Assembly (NCBI GenBank): GCA_019635735.1
Contig: JAHBYX010000015.1
Location: 1-64,000 of the forward strand
Length of the DNA stretch: 64,000 nt
Direction of reading: 5' to 3'
Source of the DNA: Mesorhizobium sp.
GTDB taxonomy: Bacteria; Pseudomonadota; Alphaproteobacteria; Rhizobiales; Rhizobiaceae
In this document: positions 63,204-64,000 of the stretch, in pieces
Numbering within the stretch: the stretch's first letter is position 1
How the letters are laid out: every line of letters starts with the position of its first letter
The notes under the pieces: generated by a model
The model's database searches: none
Seen by the model: only the letters and a program-made list of their open reading frames with translations
Told to the model about the DNA's origin: nothing
Translations under genes and position numbers: made by a program

Positions 63204-64000
63204 GGGTGCCGGTCGCCGCCTGCTCTGCCCGCTCGGCCGCCAACGCCGTGCACTCGGCCATCACCGGCGAGGCCCGGCTGATGGCATTGGTCCGGTAGAA
63301 GTCGGCAGCGGTGGTGACGAAGGCGGACTTGTCCATCGTCCCGGCCGCACCGAACGCCGCCCATTCGGCCGGCGTGACCACGTCGATCTCGGCCAGGTGC
63401 GGTGCGATCTCGGCGATCCGCGCCCGCACGTCGCCCAGCGTGTTCAGCGGCAGCGGCTTGCCCAGCGCACCCGACAGGGCGCGGAGGATCTTCCAGTCCT
63501 CCTTGGCCTCGCCGGGCGGGAACACCGCCAGCTTGGCCCGCTGCGGCCGGCCTTCGAGGTTGACGTAGGTGGCATGCTTCTCGGTGTAGGCCGCCCCCGG
63601 CAGGATCACGTCGGCGGCGACGGCGCCGCGGTCGCCGTGATGGCCCTGGTAGACGACGAAGGCGCCGCCCAGCCGGCTGGTGTCGATCTCGTCGGCCCCC
63701 AGCAGGTAGACGACCTCGATGGCACCACTCGCCGCCCCGTCGAGAATGCCCGCAACGTCGCGACCGCCCTTGCCGGGCAGGATACCGAGGTCGAGGCCGC
63801 CGACGCGCGAAGCGGCGGTGTGCAGCACGTTGAAGCCGCACCAGTCGTCGGCAATGGCGCCGCAGGTCTCGGCCAGGGCGCGGGCCGCGGCCAGCACCGC
63901 CGCGCCATCGGCGCGCGTCACCGCACCCGGCCCGACGATGATCAGCGGCTTCTTGGCTCCCTTCAGCACGTCGCTGAAGCCGATACGGCCGTCGATCAGC
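63196..64000 (-). CDS. nuoG: NADH-quinone oxidoreductase subunit G (3' part; gene continues beyond window)
   Basis: The C-terminal 267 residues or so of NuoG. They belong to its molybdopterin-oxidoreductase-like region: KPLIIVGPGAVTRADGAAVL, LPGAAYTEKHATYVNLEGRPQ and EDWKILRALSGALGKPLPLN. The N-terminal cluster-binding domains lie outside. The open frame is uninterrupted to position 64000, so the GTG at 63969 is an internal Val, not a start. Confidence 0.93.
   Translation of the reverse strand, partial: LIDGRIGFSDVLKGAKKPLIIVGPGAVTRADGAAVLAAARALAETCGAIADDWCGFNVLHTAASRVGGLDLGILPGKGGRDVAGILDGAASGAIEVVYLLGADEIDTSRLGGAFVVYQGHHGDRGAVAADVILPGAAYTEKHATYVNLEGRPQRAKLAVFPPGEAKEDWKILRALSGALGKPLPLNTLGDVRARIAEIAPHLAEIDVVTPAEWAAFGAAGTMDKSAFVTTAADFYRTNAISRASPVMAECTALAAERAEQAATGTHG

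Overview
This is a high-GC chromosomal segment of an alphaproteobacterium. It most resembles the Hyphomicrobiales (Rhizobiales), somewhere near Mesorhizobium and the Phyllobacteriaceae. The support is gene content and order (proS-lolC/E-lolD, DUF1467-mce-rnj-birA-nuoN/M/L/K/J), the alphaproteobacterial SOS box GTTC-N7-GTTC in front of recA, the short ProS without an editing insert, and families common in this order (BTLCP peptidase, paired PilZ domains, DUF1467, DUF3008). The placement is an inference from recognised families; no search was run. Most of the window is ordinary core chromosome, and most long open frames on the opposite strands are GC-driven shadows.

Layout. 0-10 kb: C-terminal scrap of an unknown gene, an intergenic palindromic repeat, a nuclease-like protein, yghU, a glycolipid-binding family protein, a GNAT, gatB, a second nuclease-like protein, a CBS protein, a rhomboid, PAS and PilZ proteins, and a BTLCP peptidase. 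10-17 kb: gamma-carbonic anhydrase, two membrane hypotheticals, a MerR regulator, mgtE, and an HlyD/FtsX/ATPase export operon. 17-18.6 kb: a small scar where an acyltransferase gene was cut by a now truncated IS3 element, next to tRNA-Leu(GAG). 18.8-26 kb: lipB, ggt, an SRPBCC-M50 membrane protease, a 28-codon SOS-controlled membrane microprotein, lolD, lolC/E, proS. 26-31.5 kb: a candidate small RNA with a strong terminator, psuK-psuG, a GH25 lipoprotein, a Cys-rich secreted protein, topoisomerase IB. 31.5-41 kb: grxD, an MFS pump, ttcA, a gtrB-gtrA-GT39 lipid-linked glycosylation set, rpsD, an SH3 protein, DUF3008, murI, trmJ. 41-44.5 kb: three tandem secreted beta-helix paralogues. 44.5-53 kb: epoxide-hydrolase-like protein, icd, thiolase, alaS, recA, DUF1467, mce. 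53-64 kb: rnj, birA and the complex I genes nuoN to nuoG (nuoG is cut by the window edge).

The most interesting points are these. (1) A 28-residue membrane microprotein at 22701-22787 has an SOS box lying exactly in the 17-bp spacer of its promoter. It is a possible functional counterpart of Caulobacter SidA, the 29-residue SOS-induced division inhibitor. (2) There is an apparent change of lineage inside nuoI: nuoJ and the C-terminal part of NuoI look rhizobial, while the NuoI N-terminus, NuoH and NuoG look like the Rhodospirillales type. This is either homologous replacement or an assembly chimera. (3) Three tandem secreted beta-helix paralogues have no visible dedicated partner. (4) A structured, terminator-ended transcript candidate sits just before the pseudouridine degradation genes. 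(5) A strong terminator-like hairpin lies just upstream of the rhomboid start, inside a continuous open frame.

The genes form mostly housekeeping modules: respiratory complex I, tRNA charging and modification (gatB, proS, alaS, ttcA, trmJ), lipoprotein export (lol), cell wall (murI), the TCA cycle (icd), propionyl-CoA/methylmalonyl-CoA metabolism (mce), RNA decay (rnj) and DNA repair (recA). Accessory envelope and signalling functions are interspersed.
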